From the NCBI RefSeq assembly GCF_965215815.1, contig NZ_CBDCEO010000013.1:744001-808000 (forward strand): 64,000 nt of DNA, given 5' to 3'. Within the stretch, counting starts at the first letter, position 1. Each line of letters opens with the position of its first letter. A model generated the notes under the pieces. It did not search any database, was not told where the DNA came from, and saw only the letters and a list, made by a program, of their open reading frames with translations. The translations under genes were made by a program, and so were the position numbers. The DNA is from Poriferisodalis sp965215815. Lineage in GTDB: Bacteria; Actinomycetota; Acidimicrobiia; Acidimicrobiales; Poriferisodalaceae. Below are positions 52,048 through 61,426 of the stretch, piece after piece.

Positions 52048-53591
52048 GCCGCCGCCAACCAGCGCTCAGACACTCGTCGGCGCCGGCTCCTGACCAGCTC
52101 GCCCCGGAAGAGGTTGGCAGGAGGCTCGACGCTAGCGAACTGCCTCACGATGTGCGCCGCCACAACGTCAAGCTGCACGCGGCGGACTCGGGGCACATTG
52201 CCGAACTCGAAGAGGTGCTGATCCGCTCAGGAGTCCTGCCGTACATCAGGCGCCGCTTCAAGCCCAAGGGCGGCAGCACCTCGAAGCTGCCGGACGAGTC
52301 TCTGCTGATGGGAGCGCTGTATGTGGCCGGTGAATGGAACAGCTACTTGCGGACCGAACTCACCGGGTTCTTCGCGGGCCTGAAGCCCCAAGACGCCGTC
52401 GATTGGGGCATCCAGCCTCTCGACGGTCTGCGGGAGCCCATCACGTACAACACGGTTCGCAAGCGAGCGGACCTCATCGAAAAGGCCCTGTGCGAGGGGT
52501 GGGTGGACGAGACCGACGGCACCGTGTGCGACCTGCAATGGTTATTCGACTCGCTCATCGCAGCGTCGGTCCCCGACGAGGTCACATGGCGGACGGCGTC
52601 GGTCGCCATCGACACGACCGACTTCCCGTCGTGGTCCCAGCCGCCCCATGCGCGGCGCGTGGTAGAGGCCGCCGTCGCCGAAGGTGACATCGCCGAGCTC
52701 AACAAGACCATTCGGCTCCGCCGGGGCGCAAAACGACGCAGGTTCAAGCGGACGAACGGCCTCATCGGCCAGCGCCGCTCCGACGGAGGGATCATCCTCA
52801 GCCGGACGCCGGGCGCTAGCTGGGGTCATCGAAACGCTGCCAGCGGCCACGCCGAAGACATCTTCTTCGGGAACCACGTCACAATCGCGGTCGCGGTCAA
52901 GTACAGGAAGGTGACCGGAAGCCAAAAGAAGGCCAAGTTCGGGCCCAGAATGCCTCCCTACATCGTCGCGGTCGACAGCAGCCCCGCCGGCGTCAACCCA
53001 GCCGACGCCGGCATCCGCACCTTCAACAGAGCACGCAAGCTCTGCACCCACACCGACGACGCTGTTGTCGACCGCGGCTTCTCCCAGCTGCGGGACACCT
53101 TCAACCGCGAACTGCACAAGATGGGCGCCCACGTCACCATGGACCACAGGTCGGACTGGCTCAAGACCGCGAGGCCGGTCAAGCTCGGCCCCAGCGGATA
53201 CCCCGCAATCGTCCACGCCGGCACCATCCTGCACGCATGCACACCCAAGAAGTGGAGAGTCCCACCCGAAGGCCTCACCGAAGCAAAGCTGGAGAACTTC
53301 TACGTCTACCGAGAGAGATTCGCGCTCACCGTCAACCGGCATTTCCCCAACGGTGACAAGCAGTTCGAGTCGCCCATCCACAGAGGCGACTTCACCATCG
53401 GCCCTGCCGAGAACCCCGCCTCGACCGGCCGAGCCCTCTACCCCAAACCCGACGACTTCGACACGCTGTTCCCCGGCATCCCCAAAGAACTCCTCCACCA
53501 GCCTGTTGTGCGTCTGAGTTTGCCGCGGAGGGTCCACCGTGGAATGAACCAAGTCTGATCGTGTTCTCGCTGACGCGTGAAGGAGCATCAG

Positions 53592-53915
53592 ATGACTGTC
53601 AGCGAGGGTCGGCGTCGACCGAAGAAGCTGTCCGCGGAGACGAAGTGGGAGATCTACTTGCAGGTCACGGGCGGAGAGATCACCCAGGCCGACGCGGCCC
53701 GGAAGTGGGGGGTCGATGTGTCGACGATCATCTCCATCCGCCGGACGGTGAAGGACGCGGCGCTGGCTGCGCTGGCCCGCAAGCCGGGTCGCCCGGCCAC
53801 CGAACGGAACTGGGAGCTCGAAGCGGCCCGGGCAGAGATCGGTCAGCTCACCGAGGCGATCAAGGTCCAAGCGATCGAGTTGGCCATCGTCCGGGGAAAA
53901 TCCGGCTGGGACTGA
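53592..53915 (+). CDS. IS3-type OrfA (DNA-binding part)
   Basis: The 107-residue protein contains KKLSAETKWEIYLQVTGGEI and QADAARKWGVDVSTIISIRRTV, a helix-turn-helix of the transposase_8 type. It ends in a Leu/Glu-rich helix (ELEAARAEIGQLTEAIKVQA). ATG 53592 was chosen; a GTG at 53577 is in frame. It overlaps orfB through a slippery site near its end. Confidence 0.75.
   Translation: MTVSEGRRRPKKLSAETKWEIYLQVTGGEITQADAARKWGVDVSTIISIRRTVKDAALAALARKPGRPATERNWELEAARAEIGQLTEAIKVQAIELAIVRGKSGWD
53894..53900 (+). promoter_or_regulatory. Slippery heptamer for -1 frameshifting (G GGA AAA)
   Basis: In the orfA frame the codons read CGG GGA AAA, so G GGA AAA has the X XXY YYZ form. A -1 slip leads into ATC CGG CTG GGA, which is exactly the orfB frame. 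Such slippage makes the OrfAB transposase in IS3 elements. Confidence 0.7.
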
Positions 53916-54974
53916 ACGGACCGGTCCCGGCGAGAGTCCCCGCCGAGGCCAAAGAGCTGGTCCTCAACACCGTCGACGACGCCGTTGCCGCCGGGTTCTG
54001 GCACACATGGGCCACCGGTGTGTGGCAGGTCTCCGACGACCGGGTGCACCGCTGGCGGGCCCGCCGACGCGAGCTGGGCACGCTCAGCGACCTCGCCCCG
54101 GGCGGCGCGCCGGTGCATGCCTTGCTGGCCGACGAAGTCGCGGAGGTCCTCGCTGTCGCTGAAGAGTGGGGACCGGTCGACCGGTCGCACCGCAAGCTCG
54201 CCCACCGCGGTTCCTATGTGGGCCGGGTGTGGGTGGCCCCCTCGACGTTCCGGCGCGTTCTGGCTGCCCACGGGCTTGTGCTGCCCGAACAGCCGCCGAC
54301 ACCACGGCGGCCCCGCACGCCGTGGCCGCACTGGCTGGTCTACCGAACCGAACAGGATCTGGATCTGGGACGTCACCCACTTCGGGCAGGCCCGGCGCTG
54401 CGTGTTCGCCATCGTCGACATGGTCTCGCGCTACTGGATCACCAGCCTGGTCTCGACCGAGGAGACCTCCACCCAAGTGCGTGTCATCTTCGACCAGGCG
54501 CTGCTAGCCCAAGATCTCGACGAGCTGCTCACCGACGACCGCCTCGATCTCGACATCGACGACCCCGACCGGCCGATCCTGCTCGCCGTGTCCGACAACG
54601 GCCCGGCCATGACCAGCCCCCACACCCGCGCCTACATGGCGATGATGGCCATCGCCCAACACCACGGCCGACCCCGCACCCCCACCGACCAAGCCTGGAT
54701 CGAGAGCTTCTTCGGGCACATCAAGCACGAATGGCCCCACCTCGACGAGATCACCGACCCGGCGTTGCTCGACACAGAGCTGGCACGCATCCGGATCGAC
54801 TACAACGAAGTCCGGCTGCACGAAGCGATCGGCTACGTCACCCCCGACGACGAACACCACCAACGAGGAGAACCGATCCGCGAGGCCCGCCGGCAAGGCC
54901 TCCAACGAGCCCGCACACGACGGCTCGACCACAACCGCCGGACCACCACCAACAACCCCGAGAACACAGCATGA
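53898..54974 (+). pseudogene. IS3-type OrfB (integrase core) with a disabling frameshift
   Basis: From the slip site, one frame reads IRLGLNGPVPARVPAEAKEL and on to PHWLVYRTEQD. Near 54345 the coding moves by one base to RIWIWDVTHFGQARRCVFAIVD (first Asp), LLAVSDNGPAM (second Asp) and DQAWIESFFGHIKHEWP (Glu). All three catalytic residues remain but are out of frame with the N-terminal part, so this copy is probably inactive unless the shift is a sequencing error. Confidence 0.7.
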
Positions 54975-55453
54975 CTTGGTTCATTTCTCAGCCGATCTCC
55001 GCGGAAGACTCAGACACACCTCAAGCCCTACATCATGGTGACCGCGGAAGAGCTCGACGACTACCAACAGCCCCACTTCGGCACCCCGCCGCAGAATCAG
55101 AGCTACGGGCGGCGCCTACCGAGCGAGAACGGGTTCGCAATCCTCAAAGAGAACAACGGACTCACCAACAAGACCTGCCGCGCCGCCAACGACGGCGCCC
55201 GAGCGATCTCAGTCATCGCGAGGATCGTTCGCACCAACCTCAACCTCACCCGCAAGCAACGGCAAGAAGCACAAGAGGCCGAGCAAGCAGCCAAGAAATC
55301 CAGACGCACCCACAACGCGACCCAACCCAAGACGTACGAACCCCGACAGCCCGACGATCCCGACCCCGCGACTTCACCCGAAACCGACACCGGCGAGTCC
55401 GACGCCAGCGCACCCCGCGCACCTCCCTAAGAATCGCTCCTTACGTCACAAAT

Positions 55454-55483
55454 GAGGCAGACGGCCGCCGAGCCGTCTGCCTC
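55454..55483. terminator. Strong hairpin after the DDE-like gene
   Basis: Perfect 12-bp arms gaggcagacggc and gccgtctgcctc with a 6-nt loop, 24 bp after the stop at 55430. No T tract follows, so termination is only likely. The right arm is also present in the duplicate at 33384. Confidence 0.55.
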
Positions 55484-55575
55484 GTCATGCCCGCACTCAA
55501 GCGAATCCCGACGGGTGCCCCACGAATTGACGCAGTGGCGCCGAACGAAGCCCCAAACCCACGCCTGAACGCACA

Positions 55576-55600
55576 AAATCGGGCCAGATCGGCCCGATTT
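55576..55600 (-). terminator. Rho-independent terminator of tRNA-fMet
   Basis: On the minus strand aaatcgggcc and ggcccgattt pair over 10 bp with a 5-nt loop, followed by TTT. It lies about 48 bp downstream of the tRNA 3' end. Confidence 0.7.
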
Positions 55601-55647
55601 CCTGGATTCTGGCCAACATCCACACCGGATATTGGCCAACATCCTGT

Positions 55648-55724
55648 TGGTGGCGGGGGCAGGATTTGAACCTGCGACCTTCGGGTTATGAGCCCGACGA
55701 GCTTCCAGACTGCTCCACCCCGCG
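55648..55724 (-). tRNA. Initiator tRNA-fMet (anticodon CAT)
   Basis: The 77-nt gene starts CGCGGGGTGGAGCAG, has anticodon stem/loop CGGGCTCATAACCCG, T arm GCAGGTTCAAATCCTGC, and ends with encoded ACCA. The first base C1 faces C72, an unpaired position 1-72 that marks initiator tRNAs, and three G-C pairs (GGG/CCC) flank the anticodon loop. It reads on the minus strand. Confidence 0.93.
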
Positions 55725-55816
55725 GCGAGAGCGACAACGCTACCAGCGGCCCAGCGAGACCGGCAAAGCCGGACGCGAGCCACTCGCTTAGCTCAGGATC
55801 GAAGACTGCCGAGCGG

Positions 55817-55993
55817 CTAGAGCGTTTCGGCGTTTGGAGGCTTGCCGACCGCCGGTTGCGTCGCTTCGGCCTTTGACCGGACCCGATCCCGGACTGCAGC
55901 GAAGTAGTGCTCGTCGGCTCGCCCTGCGACTGGCCCTGCGGCGCCGTCAAGTATCAACTCACGGAGTCTTGACCGTGCTTGATCAGATGGCAT
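55817..55993 (-). CDS. Small ParD-like antitoxin C-terminus, possibly truncated
   Basis: The 58-residue frame begins MPSDQARSRLRELILDGAAG and continues DEHYFAAVRDRVRSKAEA. The (R)LRxLIxDG...D..FxxxRxRxR pattern is that of the C-terminal toxin-binding part of ParD-type antitoxins. The ribbon-helix-helix N-terminus and any toxin gene are missing, so it may be a fragment. It lies between the UPF0182 gene and tRNA-fMet. Confidence 0.4.
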   Translation of the reverse strand: MPSDQARSRLRELILDGAAGPVAGRADEHYFAAVRDRVRSKAEATQPAVGKPPNAETL

Positions 55994-56038
55994 CAGCCCA
56001 CACACGCACTCATGAGTTGGAGCCGGGCCGCCGTCCGT

Positions 56039-59032
56039 TTAGCCGGTGGCGGCTTGTTCGAGCATTCGGGCGGCCCTGGCGATCAGGCTCTCGGCCTCGT
56101 CGACGGCCTCCTGGTACGCCGCCAGGTCGCCCTCACGCAGCGCAGCGTCGGCCCGGTCGAAGGCCCTCGCGGCCCGCTCGAGCAGGTTGCTCACCGTGTC
56201 GGTGTCCAGGGCCGGCTCAGGCTCGTCGTCGGCAGGCGCGGCAGCAGCCGGTTCGTCGGGGGCATCATCAGGCGTCACGGCCGGTGCCCCGCCCAACGGC
56301 CGCACCGTCTCATTGATGATGTCGATGTCGACACCGCCGAGGGCCTTCTCGAGTGCGCCCTCGAAGGTTTCTGAGATCACCACATCGGAGCCGATGCCGG
56401 CAATCACCAGCTGCAGCTCGGGCACCGCCGTCGGCCCGGTCGCCGCAATGAACAGCGGCCGCACATACAGCAGCGAGTTCTCCACCGGGATCAGCAGCAG
56501 GTTGCCTGGCCGCACCACCGAGCCGTTCTGGTTCAGCAGCGTCAGACGCTCGGAGATCTCCTCTTCGGTCTGGATGTTCGAGTTGAACAGCGCCGGGCCG
56601 TCGATCGGCTGATCAGACCGGATCTCGTACACCTCGATCTGGCCATAACGGTCCGGATCGTTGTGGACCACCATGAAGCCTTCAAGGTTCTTACGAGAGT
56701 CGTCCTCGGAGAACGGCACGAACGGCCGGAAGATCACAAACGAGGCAGAGTCGTCCCCCGGCAATCGGAACAGCAAGTACTGCGGCGAAATCCGAGCCTC
56801 GACCGTTGCGATCACCTGCCCGGTCGTCTCGTCACGCACCGTCTCGACCGTGGTCTGCCCGATCGAATCGCCCGGGTCCTGGGCAACCGCCCATGCCCCA
56901 GCCGCGTCGTAGAACTCCGACGGGTTGTTCAGGCGGTAACGGCCCCACGCATCGGTCTGCACCCGGAACAGGTCTTCGGGGTACCGGAAGTGATCACGCA
57001 GCTCGGCCGGCGGCGGGCCATCGGCAAACAGCGCAGGGAACTGCTTGATGTAGGACTGCACGATCGGATCGTCGTCGTCCACCACATAGAACGTGACCGT
57101 CCCGTCGTGGGCGTCGATCACGGCCTTCACCGAGTTGCGCACGTAGTTCAGCGGCTCACGCAGGTCGCTCCCCGGCGTCGCCGCCCGGGAATTGGTCCGC
57201 TGCGAATACGGGAACTGCGACGTGGTCGTGAAGGCGTCGAGCACCCACTTCACCTTCCCATCGAGGACGACCGGATAGGGGTCGTTGTCGTAGGACAGGA
57301 ACGGCGCCAGCAGCTGCACCCGGTCGGTGATGTCACGGTTGTAGAGAATCCGGCTGTCACCGGTGATCTCGCCCGAGACCAGCAGGTTCGGCTCCGCGAA
57401 ACGCACTGCGAACGCCAGCCGCCGCAGGAAGCCGCCGATGCCCACCCCGTCTTCGCCGTCATACCGGGTCGTCTCGGTGCGGTCGTCGTCGTCCTGGAAG
57501 TCGACCTCGGCCCGCTGGGCGCCCACGATGGCGTAACCGGGAAGGTCCTCGCCCACATACAGCCCGGGCTCGTCCAGCTCCAGGGCCTCAGCACCCTCAG
57601 AAATCACGTTCGGGATGTCGCCCAGCGCGTACGCGGGCCGACCGTTGGTGTCCACCGCATTGGCCGGCGCCGCCGCCACGCCGTAGCCGTGGGTATAGGC
57701 GACGTGCTCGGTCTCCCACGTGTCGGTCGGCAGCTCGGTGGGCCGCAGCTCACGGGCCGCCAGCACGATCTGAGTGACCTTGCCGTCGATCTCGTACCGG
57801 TCCACGTCGATGTCGCGGAAGTCGTAGAAGCTCTTGATGCCCTGGGTCTGCTGGAAGGTGTCCCGCATGACGTTGGGGTCAAGCAGGCGCACGTTGCGGA
57901 TCGTGTCGAAGTTGTTCGCGATGTCGTCGGCGGTCAACTCGGGTGTGAATTCGAACTCATTTGAGGTCACGTTGTCGAGCCCGAGCGCAATGCGGGTCAT
58001 CTCGATGTTGCGCTCGATATAGGGGGCCTCCCGGGTGGACTCCGAGGGCTCCACCTGGAAGCGCTGAACGATGGCCGGATACGCCGCTCCCGCCAAGCCG
58101 GCAACGACCGCCCACAGCGCCACAGCGATCACCGGGTAGGTGAAGCCGCGCCGCCAGATGTTCACGACCAGCAGCAAGAAGCTGAAGATGCTGATGATCA
58201 TGAGCAGCCGCAGGACCGGCAGCTGCGCGTTCACGTCGGTGTAAGTGGCGCCGTCCACGAAACCCCGCGTCGACAGCGTCAGCTCGAACTGGTCGAAGTA
58301 GTACCCGACGGCCTTGATGAGCGCCAGCAGACCCAGCAGCAACGACAGGTGCGCCTTCACCTGCGGTATGACCCGGCTGCCTGCGGGGGCCTGGACCCGG
58401 ATTGCCCCGTTCAGGTAGTGCCAGATCGTGGTGAAGATGAACGTCACCAGAACGGCAGCGAAGGCCCAGCCGATCAGGAAATTGAAGAACGGCAGGCGGA
58501 AGATGTAGAAGCCGACATCGCGGCCGAACTGCGGGTCAGCGAGGCCGAATTCGGTGCTGTTGATAAAGAACAGCCACGCTTCCCACTGGCCCGAGACACC
58601 CGAGCCGACCATGAACGCCAAGACCAGCGCGACGGCGAGACGGATGAGGCCGCGGCGGCGGCGGCTCATCTGGCGCCAGCGGGCGGCGATGTCCTCGGGC
58701 GGGCCTGCGGGCGCCGATTTGGCGGCCATGCGCTCGGCGATGAACAGGTTCACCCACAGCAGGACGAAGAAGATCGCTGTGAACAGCAGGCCGAGGCCGA
58801 TCTTGGCCCACAGCACCTTCCACCACACCGAGGCGAAGCCCAAGCTGTCGAACCACAGGTAGTCGGTGTAGAAGCCGGCCAGGCCGCGAATGGACAGCAG
58901 CAGGATCAGCCCGGCGCCGACGACGACGCCGATGATCAGGCGGAAACGGTTGATGTTGCGACGGCGCGGCACCCGCCGAGGCTGCTGGGGCTGCTCGGAC
59001 GCGGGAGGCGGCATGTCCTCTGGGGGACGCAT
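56039..59032 (-). CDS. UPF0182-family large membrane protein
   Basis: The 997-residue protein has a Pro/Arg-rich cytoplasmic N-terminus and about seven membrane helices in residues 27-310 (RLIIGVVVGAGLILLLSIRG, LWAKIGLGLLFTAIFFVLLW, FFNFLIGWAFAAVLVTFIFT). A large extracytoplasmic part includes TAYTHGYG-like EHVAYTHGYGVAAAPANAV, RILYNRDITDRVQLLAPFL and SLLYVRPLFIAA. These are all typical of the actinobacterial UPF0182 family. The end is Ala/Asp/Pro-rich with a helical tail (AAYQEAVDEAESLIARAARM). Role unknown; full length. Confidence 0.85.
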   Translation of the reverse strand: MRPPEDMPPPASEQPQQPRRVPRRRNINRFRLIIGVVVGAGLILLLSIRGLAGFYTDYLWFDSLGFASVWWKVLWAKIGLGLLFTAIFFVLLWVNLFIAERMAAKSAPAGPPEDIAARWRQMSRRRRGLIRLAVALVLAFMVGSGVSGQWEAWLFFINSTEFGLADPQFGRDVGFYIFRLPFFNFLIGWAFAAVLVTFIFTTIWHYLNGAIRVQAPAGSRVIPQVKAHLSLLLGLLALIKAVGYYFDQFELTLSTRGFVDGATYTDVNAQLPVLRLLMIISIFSFLLLVVNIWRRGFTYPVIAVALWAVVAGLAGAAYPAIVQRFQVEPSESTREAPYIERNIEMTRIALGLDNVTSNEFEFTPELTADDIANNFDTIRNVRLLDPNVMRDTFQQTQGIKSFYDFRDIDVDRYEIDGKVTQIVLAARELRPTELPTDTWETEHVAYTHGYGVAAAPANAVDTNGRPAYALGDIPNVISEGAEALELDEPGLYVGEDLPGYAIVGAQRAEVDFQDDDDRTETTRYDGEDGVGIGGFLRRLAFAVRFAEPNLLVSGEITGDSRILYNRDITDRVQLLAPFLSYDNDPYPVVLDGKVKWVLDAFTTTSQFPYSQRTNSRAATPGSDLREPLNYVRNSVKAVIDAHDGTVTFYVVDDDDPIVQSYIKQFPALFADGPPPAELRDHFRYPEDLFRVQTDAWGRYRLNNPSEFYDAAGAWAVAQDPGDSIGQTTVETVRDETTGQVIATVEARISPQYLLFRLPGDDSASFVIFRPFVPFSEDDSRKNLEGFMVVHNDPDRYGQIEVYEIRSDQPIDGPALFNSNIQTEEEISERLTLLNQNGSVVRPGNLLLIPVENSLLYVRPLFIAATGPTAVPELQLVIAGIGSDVVISETFEGALEKALGGVDIDIINETVRPLGGAPAVTPDDAPDEPAAAAPADDEPEPALDTDTVSNLLERAARAFDRADAALREGDLAAYQEAVDEAESLIARAARMLEQAATG

Positions 59033-59115
59033 ACGGCAGGGAGGCTACAAGGGCGGGTCGGTCCCGCAGCCAGCGGACCCCGCCGCCGACGGGCGCGGCG
59101 CGTAGGTTCGGCGGA

Positions 59116-59805
59116 GTGCACCTGGCGGTATTGGTTTCGGGAACCGGCTCGATCCTCGAAGCGATGCTGGGTTGCAAGCTGCCGGTGGGCCTGGTGGCGG
59201 CCGATCGGGCGTGCCGTGGGCTGGCAATTGCAGCCGATGCCGGGATCGAAACGGTGCTGGTGAAGCGTGCGGATTGGATGGTTGGCGGGGCCGGCGCGGC
59301 CGCCGGGACCGGCAAGCGCCGGTTCGACCGCAACGGCTACAGCTGCGAGCTAGCGGCTGCACTGGCTGGGCGAGACGTGGACGTAGTGGCGATGGCCGGC
59401 TTCGGCACTGTGCTGGATGGATCGTTCTTCGAGTGGGGCGGCGACCGCTACCGGGGGCGGGTGCTGAACACGCACCCGTCACTGCTGCCGGCGTTTCCGG
59501 GCTGGCACGCGGTACGCGACGCCCTCGCTGCGGGAGTCACCGAGTCGGGCTGCACCGTGCATGTGGCGATTCCCGAGGTGGATGCGGGCCCGATCCTGGC
59601 CCAGCGTGCAGTGCCGGTGCTGTCGGGCGACGATGAGGCCACACTGCACGAGCGCATCAAAACCGTGGAGCGGGAGCTTTACCCGGCAACGATTGCGGCG
59701 TTCTTGGAACGTTGCGAAACCGATGAAGTCGCTGCACTGGTGGGCGGTTCGACTGGCGGGCAGGCCAGCAGCCAGGACAGGATTCAGGAGGGACTGACCC
59801 GATGA
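59116..59805 (+). CDS. purN: Phosphoribosylglycinamide formyltransferase
   Basis: The 229-residue enzyme transfers formyl from 10-formyl-THF to GAR in purine synthesis. Visible are the phosphate loop VLVSGTGSILEAML (a variant of GxGSN), the catalytic Asn/His segment VLNTHPSLLPAFPG, and VHVAIPEVDAGPILAQRAV with the catalytic Asp. It starts at GTG 59116. Its stop overlaps the purH start (ATGA), so the two enzymes are coupled. Confidence 0.9.
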   Translation: MHLAVLVSGTGSILEAMLGCKLPVGLVAADRACRGLAIAADAGIETVLVKRADWMVGGAGAAAGTGKRRFDRNGYSCELAAALAGRDVDVVAMAGFGTVLDGSFFEWGGDRYRGRVLNTHPSLLPAFPGWHAVRDALAAGVTESGCTVHVAIPEVDAGPILAQRAVPVLSGDDEATLHERIKTVERELYPATIAAFLERCETDEVAALVGGSTGGQASSQDRIQEGLTR

Positions 59806-61358
59806 GGGCGTTGATCTCGGTGTGGGACAAGACCGGCGTGGTGGACTTCGCCACCCGGCTGTCGGGGCTTGGCTGGGAGATTGTGTCGAGCGGCGGGACC
59901 GCTGCGGCGCTGGCCGATACGGGCGTACCGGTGCTGGCAGTAGAGGACGTGACCGGCAGCCCCGAGATGCTCGGCGGCCGGGTGAAAACGCTGCACCCGC
60001 GTATCCACGGCGGGATCCTGGCGGACCGGTCGAAGCCGGCGCATCTGGCGTCCTTGCATGAGCACGGCATTGCGGCCATCGACCTGGTGGTGTGCAACCT
60101 GTACCCGTTCCGTTCCGATCCGGGCCCGGAGCTGATCGACATCGGCGGGCCCGCGATGGTGCGGGCCGCCGCCAAGAACCACGGCGACGACGACGGCGGT
60201 GTCGGTGTGGTGGTTGACCCGGACGATTACGAGCCGGTGCTGGCCGAGCTCGCGGAGCAGGGTTCTTTGAGTACGGCGACCCGGCGGCGGCTGGCGAGGG
60301 CCGCCTTTGCACACACGGCCGCGTACGACGCGGCGATTGTCAGCTGGCTCGACGAGCCGGTCGACGACGCGGGATCCGGGACTGCCGATACGGGGGCCGC
60401 TCCCCTGCCGCCCACCGTGCATCTGGCGCTGGAGCGGGTCGAGGGGTGCCGTTACGGCGAGAACCCGCACCACCTCGGGGCCCGGTATCGCCCGGTCGGC
60501 GAGCTGACCTGGTGGGACCACGCGTTCCAGCACCGCGGGCTGGCGCTGAGCTACATGAACTTCTTCGACGCCGATGCGGCCTGGCGGATTGTGCACGACC
60601 TGGGCGACGCCGAGGACTGCTCGACTGTGGTCATTGTGAAGCACGCCAACCCGTGCGGCGCGGCCGCCGGCGACGACCTGGCCGACACCTACCAGCGGGC
60701 GTACGACTGTGATGCCCGTTCGGCATTCGGCGGCATCGTGGCGTTCAACCGGGTGGTCGACCTGGACACGGTCGAACGCCTGGAAGCCGCAGCACAGGCC
60801 GACTTGGTGATCGCGCCCGGGTACGAGGACGGTGTGATCGAACGCATCGCGGCGAAGCGACGCAACACCCGCGTGCTGGAGGCACCACGGCCCGACGCCG
60901 CTGGAATCTCGCTGCGGCAGATCAATGGTGGCTGGCTGGCGCAGTCGCCACATACCTTCGCCTCAGCGCCCGAGGAGTGGCAGGTGGTGACCCAACGCCA
61001 GCCCACCGAGCAGGAAATGGCCGATGCCCGATTCGCTTGGCGGGTGTGCGGGCATGTCACCTCGAACGCCATCGTGCTGGCGCGTGACCGCACAGCGTGG
61101 GGCATCGGCGCCGGCCAACAGAACCGGGTGGAGTCAGGCCGGCTCGCCGCAGCGAAGGCCGACGGGCGTGCCGCAGGCGGCGCCTGTGCCAGCGACGCCT
61201 TCTACCCGTTCGGTGACGGCGTCGAGGCCGCCGCCGAAGCCGGCGTGAGCGTGGTGGTGCAACCCGGCGGCGCCCTGCGAGACGACGACGTCATCACCCG
61301 AGCCAACGAGCTCGGCCTCGCCATGCTCTTCACCGGGGAAAGGCAGTTCCGGCATTGA
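59802..61358 (+). CDS. purH: Bifunctional AICAR transformylase / IMP cyclohydrolase
   Basis: The 518-residue enzyme does the last two steps of IMP synthesis. The N-terminal MGS-like cyclohydrolase domain shows ALISVWDKTGVVDFA, LGWEIVSSGGTAAAL and GRVKTLHPRIHGGILAD. The C-terminal transformylase shows RYGENPHH, VIVKHANPCGAA and DAFYPFGDGVEAAAEAG, and ends with ALRDDDVITRANELGLAMLFTGERQFRH. All expected motifs are present. Confidence 0.95.
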   Translation: MRALISVWDKTGVVDFATRLSGLGWEIVSSGGTAAALADTGVPVLAVEDVTGSPEMLGGRVKTLHPRIHGGILADRSKPAHLASLHEHGIAAIDLVVCNLYPFRSDPGPELIDIGGPAMVRAAAKNHGDDDGGVGVVVDPDDYEPVLAELAEQGSLSTATRRRLARAAFAHTAAYDAAIVSWLDEPVDDAGSGTADTGAAPLPPTVHLALERVEGCRYGENPHHLGARYRPVGELTWWDHAFQHRGLALSYMNFFDADAAWRIVHDLGDAEDCSTVVIVKHANPCGAAAGDDLADTYQRAYDCDARSAFGGIVAFNRVVDLDTVERLEAAAQADLVIAPGYEDGVIERIAAKRRNTRVLEAPRPDAAGISLRQINGGWLAQSPHTFASAPEEWQVVTQRQPTEQEMADARFAWRVCGHVTSNAIVLARDRTAWGIGAGQQNRVESGRLAAAKADGRAAGGACASDAFYPFGDGVEAAAEAGVSVVVQPGGALRDDDVITRANELGLAMLFTGERQFRH

Positions 61359-61386
61359 TGCCGGAACCATCAGACACAGTCGGCAC

Positions 61387-61410
61387 TAGCGCATCGGCGT
61401 CGCTGCGCTA
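61387..61410. terminator. Possible bidirectional hairpin between convergent genes
   Basis: tagcgca and tgcgcta pair over 7 bp around a 10-nt loop between purH and the PucR-type gene. No T tract follows on either strand. Confidence 0.35.
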
Positions 61411-61426
61411 TGAGTCGGTGTGAGCC

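Larger units (their letters stand above)
53505..55018 (+). mobile_element. IS3-type insertion sequence
   Basis: The ends are imperfect inverted repeats: left tgtgcgtctgagt, ccgcggag, aatgaaccaagtc (53507-53555); right complement tgtgtctgagt, ccgcggag, aatgaaccaagtc (54974-55018). CCT occurs just outside both ends (53502-53504, 55019-55021), consistent with a 3-bp duplication. It carries orfA and orfB with a -1 frameshift signal. Confidence 0.75.
52044..55430 (+). pseudogene. DDE-transposase-like gene interrupted by an IS3-type element
   Basis: The 5' part (52044-53504) encodes about 487 residues: SVAIDTTDFPSWSQ (probable first Asp), HAEDIFFGNHVTIAVAVKY, DDAVVDRGFSQLRDTF (probable second Asp) and FPGIPKELLHQ. 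The frame is then cut by the element. After it, from about 55022, a frame reads LKPYIMVTAEELDDYQQPHFG, SENGFAILKENNGLTNKTCR and GARAISVIARIVRTNLNL. It ends at 55430 and is clearly the missing C-terminus. Rejoining the two parts after removing one CCT needs a one-base shift. Start GTG 52044 overlaps the recombinase-like stop. Confidence 0.6.

Noticed and set aside
55035..55430. Independent gene after the IS3-type element
   Set aside because: No proper start and a sequence that completes the interrupted DDE-like protein; treated as its C-terminal part.
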